Source: Diorhabda sublineata (taxonomy: Eukaryota; Arthropoda; Insecta; Coleoptera; Chrysomelidae). Taken from it: a stretch of 64,000 nt of DNA. The stretch spans positions 9,997,805-10,061,804 of the forward strand of contig NC_079484.1 of assembly GCF_026230105.1 (NCBI RefSeq), read 5' to 3'. The position numbers were made by a program, and so were the translations under genes. This document shows, one piece after another, positions 44,131 to 56,049 of this stretch. Every line of letters begins with the position of its first letter. Position 1 is the stretch's first letter. The notes below the pieces were generated by a model that was not told the DNA's origin, did no database searches, and saw only the letters and a list, made by a program, of their open reading frames with translations.

Positions 44131-44510
44131 ATAAGTAAGAACAAGCTACGAATACTAACAGAAGTTCAATGGGGGCACTGTCGCCGCAACTACACCTGAA
44201 GACGCTAGATCTAGCAGTCAACGCGGCGTGCAGATTCTGCTGTACAGAGGAGGAAACCTCTATCAACATTCTCTGGAAGTGTGAAGTACTAAGGAACTCC
44301 AGAGCATTACACCTGCGAGCGCTTGAAACAGAGGACGAAGATCTCTTGCAATTAAAGTCATCCAACATTTTAGACTTTTTAAAAAGATTGAGATTAATGG
44401 AGCCAAATCAAATGTCCCACAATGAGCAGAATATAATTGAGCCATAATAACCCCTTATAACCCATATTCGGTGAAATTATGAAGAGCTCATCGATAACGA
44501 GGTTGTACTT

Positions 44511-44903
44511 AAGCTGGTACCACACGATGCATTCAATGCTTACAAGAATGGACGCTAGTATAATTAGACGTATCGTGTGGACGAAATGCGCATGATTTGC
44601 TTTCAACGTTGGCATTGGAACGATAACATGAAAAGTCGTTTTTTTTGGAACACTTGTGGTAGAACTACACACACCTCTTGTCCTCTTGCGCGTGAATGCT
44701 ACGTGATATGTATGGAAAATCAAAGTTGCCAGTATCATCAAGTTTATTTTAAAACAATTTTTGTTCATCCAAGATGGAAGGTGCAAACGTTGGACGTATC
44801 AAGTAGTTGCAGCACTGCATCCAGCCTTCTTTCCAATATTTAGCCGTACGTTGGAACGCGATTGTTGGCGCAAACGTTGGACACATCGTGTAGTACTGAC
44901 TTT
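44511..44903. mobile_element. ~390-bp inverted-repeat element with internal repeats
   Basis: Left end AAGCTGGTACCACACGATGC and right end (reverse complement) AAAGTCAGTACTACACGATG form ~45-bp imperfect TIRs. 'gcaaacgttgga(c)' followed by a '(t)cgtgtagt'-like block appears at about 44782 and again at 44869 as a subterminal repeat. No coding capacity; superfamily not determined. Confidence 0.65.
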
Positions 44904-45261
44904 ATTCTTGTCAAATAATATATAAGTCAAATTTGTAATAGATAGTAGGTTTATCGTCTTAATTAGTCACAGACATTATTTGATAGTCTTTGTGTTCTGT
45001 TTGATAGAAAATATCCTTTTCTTCTGATTCAAATATTGTTAAAATAAGAGATAATTTGAAAAGCATGGATAAACTTCCGAAAAACGCCAAGAGGAATTGG
45101 AAGGTAAAAATGATAGGGAATTGTTACAATCGAATAAGGACTAAGAAAATATACCTGGGAACGTATGCATACGCGGAAAACGTGAATTAAAATTTTTTGT
45201 CAAAAAAGGCCTATTCGTGCTACGAAAAAGGAAAGAAAAATAAAAATACGATAGTAAACGC

Positions 45262-45312
45262 ACCTAACCTAACCTAACCTAATCTAATCTAATCTAACTA
45301 AACCTAACCTGA
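45262..45312. repeat. Interstitial telomere-like (CCTAA)n tract
   Basis: CCTAA repeats about four times, then degrades to TCTAA three times and returns to CCTAA. The complement TTAGG is the canonical arthropod telomere unit. At ~50 bp it is short and internal, flanked by ordinary AT-rich sequence. Confidence 0.85.
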
Positions 45313-47509
45313 CCGAATCGATAGCATCGACGAATTTTCCATTTCCGAAAGAGCAATAAAAACAATAGAAATAAATGAAAAGCAATTTTATTCCACAAAA
45401 ATATAGTTACTTTCCTCATCATCTTCCATTGGAGGTCAATCATTCTTTCCACGATACAAAAATTTTATATCTACAATGATTGCCTCGAATGGATCCACAT
45501 TTTTTCGTCGGACTCGCTGTCTCCAGAGAAATTCATGAAGATGCAGGTCCAAGTTACTTCTGATCGCCCCCCTCGATATTCTCCTTCTCTTGTGCCTCCA
45601 GCTTCAATATTCAATATTTTGGGTGTAGGCCCCTGTTTCAGGGTCAACAAAGTGCTTTTGATGGCTGGATATTTCTGCTTCTACTTACCTGCGCACAAAA
45701 TGACCCCGATTTTCGACCTTAAAAAGTCGCAGGAATTTCAAAAATATCGACGTCAACTGTAAAATTTCATTGGTGTTTTTCGGAAGCTCAACCAAAAGCA
45801 TTAATTTAGAAAATAAAAATTATTTCTCATTTAATATACTAAACGTGTACGTAAATCATCACTATAAGTCAAAATGTGTCAAAAAGCAGCTACGAAATAG
45901 TATTTTATAATACAATATGAAATAGTCCACGAATATATTCAAGAGTTCAAATTTATTTCTATAAATATTGCGTAATTTCATAGCATTCAACGAGCATGAA
46001 ATAAGAACGTGAAAATCCTGTTCCAGAAACCAAAATAAATAATTAACACTTTTATAGTGTTTACTCGTTGTAAATATTTTAATAATGAGACCATCTATAC
46101 GATTTTCCCGATAAACGGTAAAGTTCCCGTTTATACTAGTTTACATATCTTTTTTGCTCTCGTTATTATTTCTGAACAATATCAGAATGCGTAAACAGTG
46201 AATAAATGGTGTGGAATCTACGTAATTTCACCAATCAAATACCAACAAACATATGGAACAGCGTAATATTGTACGAGAAAAAAAATAATTTGTTAACACG
46301 GCAAAAAAAAATTCCAGTACCTAGATTACCAAAATAAATATGAAATCAGAAGTTTACATAATCAGTGAATAAAGAGATGATTCGGTAATATCCTTTACTT
46401 TACAAAAAGAAAGATAACTGGCGAGATAATTTGAAATGTTTGCAATTCTTCAATATCAATTGCTCACAAGGGAAAGCTTCTTAATGAGAACCATATAAAA
46501 AGTGATCACCTCAAGCAAATTTTAAACGCTCAAGTGGAAAATTGGTCTACAAAATTTAGTGATAACTTCAATATAAATCGTTAAAGGAGCATTGGCTTTT
46601 TATACAGTCTGCTATCATCAAACTTGCATGTCCATGGGCTGCAAAACGAAGGTAAATTTATAACTATTGTGTATCGTAAAAACACTTCAAAGAAAAGAGA
46701 GTCTCGTTGATTTGTTCCTGAATGGGATAGGCACATTGTCATAATTCCAGAATTGTCCCGAATATAAGAAAAATTTTCCTCAGCAGGACTGGGATTGTTT
46801 AGGATATGTTAATCGTGTTAAATTCACTCCGCGAGAGGGATAAGATTTGAAAATGAGGACGTAAAGAAGTGACTTGATGCAACTTTTGAAGTTAATTGGT
46901 TGAGTATCGTTATGTAGGGGCGGGTATAGTAGCGGTCTTCATCGTCTGAAATCGACAAGGTGAGGCTTAGGAATGGATTTCACTTGGCTAACTTTTAGGG
47001 AACGAAGCTGTACTCTTTTTTCAATACAATTTACAATAACTTAATTTCCATCATGATTAATAATTTTTCTTCTAATGTTAACTGTGTTTATTATTATTTA
47101 TGTGTGTATTAATTTAATTTATTCAAATAATCATTCAATAAGAATTTATTTTTGGTTTTCTCATAGTTTTAAAAATGATCTTATAATAACGGTGTACTGC
47201 TCTCATTATAATTATAAGAAAATAAACATTCAACTGGTGGTTTTTTTATTTTCTTATATTCATCAAGTGATGTTGTAACTTTCAACAATATTCCTCATTA
47301 TAAAGATGATTAATTTAGTCCTTTAAACTTATAAATACTATTGGTATGAAAACTTACTAAAATGAATATAAAATTGCCAAATATTTGATTTTAAGAAATG
47401 AAAAATACTCTGAATGGAATTCAATAGTTTTTTTAATTGTACCTTATGATCTATTTAAAGCGTTTCATTCTATAAATTGGAAGATTATAATGGAAAATTA
47501 AAAAATAAC
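45313..47509. other. No recognised gene
   Basis: Open frames at 45535-45762 and 47075-47278 have no recognisable domain. AT-rich, no terminal repeats seen. Confidence 0.35.
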
Positions 47510-48770
47510 GGATATGGATCTTTCTTCTTCCTCCGTCTTCTGGAACATAACTATATGTAACTGGTGGAAAAGGTTCCCACTAATTTGAACTATTATGAAT
47601 TACTACTGCACGTACTTTTAAAAAGTTGCGGATCATTTTTGTCCCTCAGATATCTAACACATCACTATTTATAACTAGTTTGAAAACGTTTCTCATAATG
47701 TGAGCAAGTATGATTTTTAAATGCACATACTTTCCAAATTATACAGGACTTTCTTCTTTCTCGGATTTCTGGCATAACACTATTTATAATTGGTGAAAAA
47801 GGTTCCTACTATTCTGAGGTATTATGATTTATTACTGTACGTACTTTCCAAAAGTTACGGATCATTTTTGTCCCTCAGATATCTAACACATCACTATTTA
47901 TAACTAGTTTGAAAACGTTTCTCATAATCTGAGCAAGTATGATTTTTAAATGCACATACTTTCCAAATTATACAGGACTTTCTCCTTTCTCGGATTTCTG
48001 GCATATCACTATTTATAATTGGTGAAAAAGGTTCCTACTATTCTGAGGTATTATGATTTATTACTGCACGTACTTTCAAAAAGTTACGGATCATTTTTGT
48101 CCCTCAGATATCTAACACATCACTATTTATAACTAGTTTGAAAACGTTTCTCATAATCTGAGCAAGTATGATTTTTAAATGCACATACTTTCCAAATTAT
48201 ACAGGACATTCTCCTTTCTCGGATTTCTGGCATATCACTATTTATAATTGGTGAAAAAGGTTCCTACTATTCTGAGGTATTATGATTTATTACTGTACGT
48301 ACTTTCCAAAAGTTACGGATCATTTTTGTCCCTCAGATATCTAACACATCACTATTTATAACTAGTTTGAAAACGTTTCTCATAATCTGAGCAAGTATGA
48401 TTTTTAAATGCACATACTTTCCAAATTATACAGGACTTTGTCCTTTCTCGGATTTCTGGCATATAACTATTTATAATTGGTGAAAAAGGTTCCTACTATT
48501 CTGAGGTATTATGATTTATTACTGCACGTACTTTCCAAGAGATACGGATCATTTTTGTCCCTCGGAGATCTAACAAATCACTATTTAAAACTCGTTTGAA
48601 AACGTTTGTAATAATCTGAGCTATTATGATTTATAAATGCACATACTTTCCAAATTATACAGGACTTTCTTCTTCCTCGGATTTCTGGCACATCACTATT
48701 TATATCTGGGTGGAAAAGATTCCTACTATTCTGAGCTATTATGATTTATTACTGCACGTACTTTCCAAAT
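47510..48770. repeat. Satellite array: 229-bp dimeric unit, ~5.5 copies
   Basis: 'ggatcatttttgtccctc' recurs at 47630, 47859, 48088, 48317 and 48546, exactly 229 bp apart. Each 229-bp unit consists of two related halves of about 114-115 bp, A ('aacacatcactatttataac...gcacatactttccaaattat') and B ('ggcatatcactatttataat...gcacgtactttccaaaagtt'). The array reads B-A-B-A... for eleven half-units. Inner dimers are nearly identical, while the first and last halves are more diverged, as expected for an array kept uniform by unequal exchange. No open frames. Confidence 0.95.
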
Positions 48771-50845
48771 GAATTCTAATTAATCATTTCTTGTTACCTT
48801 TTTTTTTTCGAAGGAGTCTTCATCATCTGAATAACTTGAATTATATCATTTACGTGAAAATGTGAGTGATATTTGTGATTATAATATGTTTATTCAATTC
48901 AGTTGTTGCCTTACATTTTATCCTGTGAATAATTAGGCATAAATTTACTTATTTCTGTTCCAATATGCTCAACAATAATAAATTCTTGGTGACAGTACAA
49001 TTTAATCCTATGAAATAAACACATATCATATTTAGGTGCATTAAAACGACAAACGATGGCGCTAACAGGCACAACTGTTTTATTCCACCGCAGTCTCTAT
49101 AAATATTCTATCCATTAGCGACTTGTCAACTTTCATGCTGTCCTTTTTGATTAAATGTACGCGTTTATATTAAATGAAACACCTATTTGGTATTTGGTTT
49201 TGGCATTGACCCTTTTATGCGGAATCCAATCTGTCGGTACGTTTCAATAACGAGCAATTCTCGCGTCGGACATTCTTGTTGAATTTAAGTAGAACGAATA
49301 TGGGAGTGTAGGTATTAATATTTACTGCAACTGTTGATTGCGCCCATGGTCAACGCCAAACCACAATAAAGTCGATGCAATATTGACAATGTTAATCAAA
49401 ACGAGAAATTCATTGGTGTATACCAGAGTGCTTGTACGTACCTACCACAAATCAATAGTTTTTAATTAATTCCTAGTTTATTCATAATACGACGGTTAAA
49501 TAACCAAGTTCCATAAACATCCGCAATATGAGTTTAAAAATAAATAGTTCCTATTTAAAATGACTTCTTCCTAAAGATCACTATATTTATACATTATTAA
49601 TTCCATCGAAATGAATTTTCAAACTGTTCAAACACATATCAAATCCTCTAATCTAGAGTAATAATTGAAAATATCTTGTGTTTTTCGATGAGTAAAAAAA
49701 TTAAAACATATGAAAAATGGTTTGCGAAAATATAATAGATAATGATTGTTACCATATCAAGGTTGAAAGAACCATTGGCAACAATTAGTTAACGCAAATA
49801 AGAGCTTTGTAATTGACTTAATTCAAAAAACATACTAGTGCTTAACCACGGTCTAAAACAGGAAATTCGTTCAATTAGGAAAAGGCATAAATACTGATGG
49901 CAACTATACGAGGTATATCGATGCTTCGACGTCTGTCCAGAAGGAAAAATCACAGCTTCCTAGCGCTTCGATTGTAAAATCAAAGGATGCGACGTAGAAT
50001 CTTATCGTTCATATTGATGAGTCAACAGAGGGATGACACAAATACAAAATATATATATACAAGAAGAGGTAGGGTCAAGGGTGACTCCTTATTGAAAAGA
50101 AAATAATTTAATAGAGAGAGGGAGAGTTAAACTCAATTGCACAACTCGCAAAGGTTTGAAAGTCATATACGTATTTGAACCCGTTATTAGTATATATTCC
50201 CGCACAATACCCTACAAGCACGATCTCCGAATCCTAATATATAACAAATCAAATACAAAAAGAAAATTTTATAGAAATGAATTAATATTAACGAAGGAAA
50301 ACTTTTTAGCTCAAAAAATTTGACCAAACTTGCCTCACACATGGCTATCTAATGTCAGCATTTCTTCCGCCAAATTGACAACGTTGCCACACGAAGCTGA
50401 CAGTAAAACATGCTCCAAGTCTCCAAACTACGAAGTTTCATTTCAATTTAAATTCAGCACGTGAAACGAATGAAACGATACAGTTTCTGGAAGAAGAAAA
50501 GCTTATTTACAAAACATAATATCTAGTCATTAATTTAGATTATTTGTATTTTATCTCATGATTACTTAGCCTAATTTAATTATTTCTTTGTAAAAATATC
50601 AAACTATGTATTTCTGATAATGGCCTCAGTTGTCACAAGCACATTAAATATAATTAAAAAAATACTAACAATTAAGATATAAAAAAACTGTTCGGCGATT
50701 CACAAGAATTGTGATTTTCTAAATAAGAAATAGATTATTTTCTGTACTATTAGCGATAATACGATAGCGGAAAATAATTTAGCTCACGTGTTACCTAATT
50801 AATGATATTTGATCGACTGCTGATTTTTAATAAAATTTTTAGGTA

Positions 50846-50848
<3 letters not shown>
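48771..50848. other. AT-rich DNA without recognised features
   Basis: No coding block, TIR or RNA signal was identified over about 2 kb. Confidence 0.35.

Positions 50849-50891
<43 letters not shown>
50849..50891. repeat. (GA)n microsatellite
   Basis: A 43-bp GA run with one GAAA interruption near the right end. Confidence 0.95.
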
Positions 50892-51084
50892 CCTTAACGT
50901 CCAGTAGATAAGGCGCGAGAATTCAAATTTAACACTATTATATGAATTGGTGAAATTCGTAAATGTACTAAATTACTTTGAAGTAAAACTATTGTGGGAG
51001 CCCCAATAACGTGTAAGGAAACAATTAGAGGATATGCATTGAGCATGTCATCAAAGAAGAATCGTCGAAGATTGACAGTATTTG

Positions 51085-51665
51085 TGTTAAACAAGTTGAA
51101 CGTTCTTTTTCTTCTTCCTTTTTCAATAGGACCAGATCCTGTTCAATCCTGTACGTTTGGCCCACTTCTTGGATCTTCCTGAGAAGCTGAACTCCAGCTC
51201 TCGTACCACCTCTTTGGTGGTCTGCCTACAGGTTTGCGTGTATTAGCCCCCTTTGCCCATCTGTCTTCTGGCATTCTTTCTACGTGATACCTCCAAAATA
51301 TTTTTCATGCCCTTACCCATCCCACCACATCCTATACGCCCAATTCTTCTTTTATGTCATCACTCCTTATTCGGTCCCTGAGAGTGACTCCCTTGATGGT
51401 TTGCAGTATTTTCATCTCTGTGGTTCTCATTATTATTTTTGTTGTTTATGTCTCAGCTCTGGTTTCTGAGGCATATGTGAGAGTAGGTCTCACACACATT
51501 TTACAGATTCTGGCCTTGCTCTGTGAGCTCATCGCTTTGTTTCTCTACACTCTCTCAGACAGCTGCTGACTTTTGAGGCTTTCATCTCTTGTGTTCGTGC
51601 CTCCTCTATCAGGTTTCTTTCACGAGATATATTCACTCCCAGCTGTACCTATTATTATTAATGTC
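51085..51665 (-). pseudogene. LINE reverse transcriptase C-terminal tail
   Basis: In shifting minus-strand frames: 'GVNISRERNLIEEARTQEMK' (family YLG..I......EI..R...A), 'SHMPQKPELRHKQQK', 'MRTTEMKILQTIKGVTLRDR'-like sequence from the 51390-51450 region, 'AKGANTRKPVGRPPKRW' near 51230, and a terminal Lys/Glu-rich reading that comes from a GAA-rich 3' end at about 51090. This is the post-palm C-terminus of an RTE/CR1-like LINE. Many frame breaks; 5'-truncated. Confidence 0.75.
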
Positions 51666-51799
51666 AATAATTGTTTTCATCCAACCCTTCTAGGACCATC
51701 TCATATCAACTGCTTTTTTTCAATATAATTATTCGAAAATCCTTGTTTCTTCTATATTTTATGAAAGTAATTTCGGTTTTGTAATATAAAATCAAACAC

Positions 51800-52700
51800 T
51801 TTTTTTACCAGTGAATAGTTTTCAATCAATTATATATTTTCCATTTTTCTCAATGACCTTTTGCCATCTTTTTTTCAGCTTCATGATTCCGCGCTCATAA
51901 AATGTTTCGGCAAAAAGAGAACTAGGTGTGATCGAAGGTCATCATCATTTGTGAAAAGTTTCACCATTCAAAAAATTCTGCAAACTTTGAAATAGATGGA
52001 AATCAGATGGTGCCAGATCAGGGCTGTCTGGGGGATGTGGGTTTATTTCTCAGCCAAGCTCCAATAATTTTCCACGAGCTGCCAAAGATGAGTGAGGCCT
52101 TGCGTTGTCATGGTGGAACACTAAACCTTTCCGATTTTTCTTTGATTGCTTCATCCAGTTTAATTAATTGACAGTAAACTTCAGAATTGATCGTTTGGTT
52201 TCTTGAAAGCAGCTCAAAAATACACACAGTATGACCTTTTTTTGTTGTTTTGTTTTTCAGCTTTCGATGTGGTTTGTGCCGGTTCATAGTGTTTGCTTCA
52301 TGATCGTTTTCGAGCTATGTTACAAGCAAGGGTAGGTTTCATTTCGTTTAAAGTGCATATCCCAAATGTTGATTCGTTCAATTCGTGAGATACCCAAATA
52401 TCAAGCTTCTTAACAAGCCCAAGACATTTCCAGTATTTTTCAATTGTTGTGTACTATACATGTAGCCTCTTTGCAAAATCTCGAACAGTTATATGATGAT
52501 CCTCTTCAATTATGACTTTGATTTAGTCCTTATCAACTTCAGTAAGTAGACCACAACTATGCTCATCTTTGAGGTGAAAATCTCCAGAACAGAATTTTTT
52601 TATATCAATTTTGACACGACAATTTAAGTTGCGACCACCAGATGTAAAGACACTATCCCTTTAGCCCATCATACTGTGATGGTTCACACTTTCGACAGTC
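51800..52700 (-). pseudogene. Cecropia-like mariner transposase remnant
   Basis: Minus-strand blocks: 'HHITVRDFAKRLHV*YTTIE' and 'LGLVKKLDIWVSHELNE' (HTH and WVPHEL; LGKVKKLDKWVPHEL in Hsmar1-type proteins), 'ARKRS*SKHYEPAQTTSKAE', a degraded first-Asp region, a degraded 'HDNA' region whose antisense near 52100 reads 'cgttgtcatggtg', then 'DDDLRSHL' and '(R)SLRKMENI' (family RWQKVIE.NG.Y). Stops and frameshifts in nearly every block show a very old copy. TIRs were not located. Confidence 0.7.
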
Positions 52701-53069
52701 TCTCCTACACATTATAAATAAGATATAAAACCGTATAATCTGTATCTATATCGATTAAGTTCTTAGTGGAATTGATTCCTTTTTCTATAGTTTAACACAT
52801 TTACAGCGAACACATATTCGAATAAAATATACAAAGCACATTTCCACATACTGTGCTTACCAATAAAATAAGCCGCTAAGCACTAAAACTGAGAGTTGAA
52901 TAATACCATAAACTTGTATATAAACCATAAAGTTGCGTGAATATAATTTACTAGAGCTCGTATACGGTACATTTGATAGATTTCAACCAGTGGATTTTAT
53001 AGCCACTAGTTCAAGTGAAGTGAATTTTGCTTTTGTTATATTGACATACCATAAATGAAGTTATAAAAT
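52701..53069. other. AT-rich DNA, nothing recognised
   Basis: No feature between two mariner copies. Confidence 0.35.
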
Positions 53070-54001
53070 ACGAGGGTTGTCTGAACACCGACCTTAGCCA
53101 GAAAATATCAGCATCATTTGGGAAATATATTTGCGCATGTGTGGAAAGATTCTCACTAGAATTCCAGCAATTTTCGACGCTTGATTTCTGTCTGACAATC
53201 GTATAAGTGAGTCCTTATCAAGATATTTCTAAAATAGAAAAAAATTGAGTGTATAACTGTCATTGCATATTTGTTTTCGAAAGGCCATACGCTTGCGCTA
53301 AGAGAACCAGTGATGTCACCGAAAAAGTTCATCAAATGGTACTAGACCACAGTAGAAATCAGATTATAGAGGTAGAAAAGGTTATAGCTGTATCAGAACA
53401 TATTTACTAAATACTGGCTGAATAATGAAGCACGCGTGAGCTATTCGCGCGTTGGGTGCCGTGTTTGTTTACTTTGAACCAAAAGCGCATTATAATGAAC
53501 ATTTGCCTTATTCACGCTATTTAAGAATACTGAGCTAGAATTTTTGCATCGATTCAAAACTGTAGATGGAACTTGGATCCACTACTAATCTCGTGAAAAG
53601 AAACACAGTCAAAAAAATGGATTCCAAAGCGCGAACTTGCTCCGAAAAAGGCAGACTGTTTTATCGGCCGTAAAAGTGATGTCGACCGTTTATTGGGATA
53701 GTAATTGGACTTCAAAGAGAAAAAAGAATATTAGTGGGGTTTTAAGCATAATTACTGGATAAGGTGGAAGGAGAAATTGTAAGAAAGCAGCCTCATTAGA
53801 AGAATTGCACTTCAAATTGCTGACCATCCACCGTATTCACCAGATCTAGGCACAAGCGACTTATTCCTGTTTCCTAACTTTAAAATTTCACTCGCAATAG
53901 ACAGTTTTTCGTATATGTAAACATCTATCTAGACCTAAAGGGAGACTATATTGAAAAATTGTTTCTCTGATAGGCCGGAAACTTTTCAAATAGCTCTCGT
54001 A
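53070..54001 (+). mobile_element. Degraded irritans-like mariner with TIRs
   Basis: TIRs: left ACGAGGGTTGTCTGAACACC and right (reverse complement) ACGAGAGCTATTTGAAAAGT, with TA at 53069-53070 and 54000-54001. The plus strand inside reads 'FLHRFKTVDGTWIHYY' (family FVTVDETWIHHYTPE, first Asp retained), 'KKADCFIGR' / 'LSAVKVMSTVYWDS' (family LSAGKVMATVFWDS), 'LLDKVEGEIVRKQPH', then 'PPYSPDLGTSDLFLFPNFKI' with the third Asp. The block with the second Asp (QDNAP.H) is deleted, which explains the ~0.93-kb length. Numerous stops. Confidence 0.78.
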
Positions 54002-54057
54002 AAATGACTTGTTAGAAGCACTTATAAAACAAGGTGACAAGTTTCTATCAATTTTTC

Positions 54058-54162
54058 AAGAATTATTAAAAAAAACTAATGTTAAAACAGAAGAGATCTA
54101 AAATCGAGAATATTTAGAAGCATTTATATATCAAAAGGTATAAGAAATTAAAGAAATATATC
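54058..54162 (+). repeat. PLE 3'-region repeat, copy 2
   Basis: Matches 42233-42345 in order: 'aattattaaaaaaaactaat', 'cagaagagatctaaaatc', 'tatcaaaaggtataagaaat'. See copy 1 for the argument that this is a PLE 3' region. Confidence 0.6.
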
Positions 54163-54299
54163 CTACTCCAAGGAGTAGACATATTGAGGCCTTGGAATCA
54201 ACGAAAAAAGGATTCGTTGCGTGGAGTAGGCAGATTGAGACCACGGAATCGGATCACTTCTTACCAATGAACGAATAACTACCCAATACCCACCCTTCT

Positions 54300-54334
54300 C
54301 TTGATAATGGCTCCAATGTGGAAGCCGAAACGTC
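54300..54334 (+). ncRNA. Degenerate hammerhead-ribozyme-like motif
   Basis: The layout is that of a hammerhead: a CUGAUGA-box position (here TTGATAA), stem II from GGCT and AGCC (54309-54325) closing a CCAATGTGGA loop, then CGAAACGTC. Stem II, GAAA and the GTC are intact; the first box carries two changes. It precedes a (TA)n tract and follows the PLE-type repeat, the same order as at 42.2 kb. Confidence 0.45.
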
Positions 54335-54336
54335 AA

Positions 54337-54338
<2 letters not shown>

Positions 54339-54394
<56 letters not shown>
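54339..54394. repeat. (TA)n microsatellite
   Basis: A 56-bp uninterrupted run directly after the hammerhead-like motif. Confidence 0.96.
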
Positions 54395-54397
<3 letters not shown>

Positions 54398-55747
54398 AAT
54401 TATTTATTTCTACCTCTATTATTGTTTTTATTTTTCTATTGTTGTCGCTAGCACGTTATTTGCCGGGCATGAAACTCATTCTCTCTTTGAGTTCTGGCAT
54501 AAATAAATAACTTATGGATGTTTTTCCTCTTAACAAATCAATAAAAGTTTTATGTTAAAAGTTAATTGTATTATTTTTAATTCAAATAAAGTTTAATAAA
54601 ATGTAGTTGAGTACGCCTATGAGTCTAACCTGAAGTTAGCCGTTCCTCTAATTTGATAATTCTACACAGTTCTCTGTTATAAATCGACTCAGATGAATAT
54701 TCTATTATTTAGATGTACAATATAAGGAAAATACTAAAAAATTATGTCAATTTTATATGATATAATCAAGAAGTTCTATTTCTGTGGAAGGATTACATAT
54801 GATACATTGAACAAAATTTAATTATATTACACAATTCATATTATTTCTACGGAAAAGGAATCTTAACCTCACAAATAAGGAATTCTATCCATTGTCAACG
54901 TAAGTATAGGTAATATTCCTTTTTTTTTTTAAATTATTTTATATTATTACTATTATTATTATTATTGGCGAATAATACGTGAAGGAACTGACCTGAGATG
55001 ATAATATCTTGCAATATCAGATCTAAAACTTGCATTTACTTCTGTAAATTGTCAGTAACAAATCTTCAACTCATTGGATTAGTAACAAATCTTCAATTCA
55101 TTGGATTTTCTTCAGTCCAGATATTTATCTTCCATTCATCTTTAATAATTCGCAATTATTTTGTATTTTGATTCAAATTTAACTTCTATTTCTTATAACT
55201 TTGCACTCCCCATTCTTTTTTCTGCTGATACCCTTTTTCCAAATAATGATCCTCCCTTTTTTTTCCTTAGCAACCATATAATATGACTGACTAGACTTTT
55301 GCTCTTGTCTCCCCACAATGTCCTTCACTTTTCAAACACTTGTCAGTTCTTATATTTATGTTTTTAAATAAACTTTTATTTCATTAATAGTTTATAAATT
55401 TTCACTATTATGGGTCATTTTGGCAACAGATTCATATATTTTTTTTAAAAAAATCAATCTTCCACTAAGTTTTATATTAATTTATAATTAATAACATTAT
55501 TCTATGATACAAATTATGATTTGTACATATGCAATTCTTTTAGAATATATCATTTTTAATAAATAATTCCTTACATATAAAATAACTATAATTAATTAAC
55601 TTACAAATATCAATTCAATTTCTTTTATTTTTTTTATCGATTTTCTGCCTTTAGTTTAATTATTATCTTTAGTAAAACTAATCTCAATAAATTATAAATT
55701 TTCATTATGTACCTACTTGCTTTTAGATTTCTGATCATTTCAATATG
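54395..55747. other. AT-rich DNA; 29-bp tandem duplication
   Basis: 'agtaacaaatcttcaa(c/t)tcattggatt' is present twice in tandem at about 55050-55107. Otherwise no recognised feature. Confidence 0.4.
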
Positions 55748-55853
55748 TATATATATATATATATAAGCGGTTCTTATTGAGAATGTGGCAATGAAACACC
55801 AAAGTGGACTAACTTTAATATATTTTCCGAGCTTTCGAATACTTATGTATTCT
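55748..55853 (+). repeat. (TA)9 plus PLE terminal motif
   Basis: A short TA run at 55748-55765 is followed, 30 bp on, by 'ccaaagtggactaactttaa' and 'tttccgagctttcgaatact'. This is the same motif that follows the (TA)n tract at 42.39 kb. Confidence 0.7.
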
Positions 55854-56049
55854 GCAATTTAATAGTTTTTGAGAGACAGTTCTTTAGGTCACAACGTACT
55901 TCCATAGTTTCAGTCTAAAGTCTTCATTACTCTATGAGTGTTCATAACAAATTTGAGGCAAAAATATTCCAACCTTATGTGAAAAGTTTGTATGACGGAA
56001 CGTCAGAAATCCACAGATTATATCGTGAAATATTCTGCAACTGCAATGC

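Larger units (their letters stand above)
43060..44460 (+). pseudogene. LINE RNase H C-terminus, interrupted by a mariner
   Basis: Left part (43060-43232): 'PFCGISCRTIEKALKKKENR' then 'LQGLKQAKTLLGNYNYSRPA'. Right part (44131-44450): 'NKLRILTEVQWGHC', then after a one-base frameshift 'LKTLDLAVNAACRFCCTEEE', 'TSINILWKCEVLRNSRALHL' and 'NILDFLKRLRLM'. This is the end of an RNase H domain followed by the C-x2-C...H/N...C tail of RNase H-bearing LINEs (I/R1/jockey-type neighbours). The mariner at 43233-44130 splits it exactly at a TA. Joining across the insert gives an uninterrupted A-E-C-I-S-K-N-K reading. Confidence 0.8.

Noticed and set aside
43990..44368. Open frames on both strands across the right end of the 43-44 kb mariner
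   Set aside because: They cross the TIR and LINE junction and match neither element in the correct frame.
44394..44843. Opposing open frames of 130 and 88 codons
   Set aside because: They lie inside and across the inverted-repeat element at 44511-44903; no domain recognised and symmetry explains the paired frames.
47510..48770. CRISPR-like regular spacing
   Set aside because: The whole 229-bp unit repeats with no unique spacers. This is a satellite, and the window is eukaryotic.
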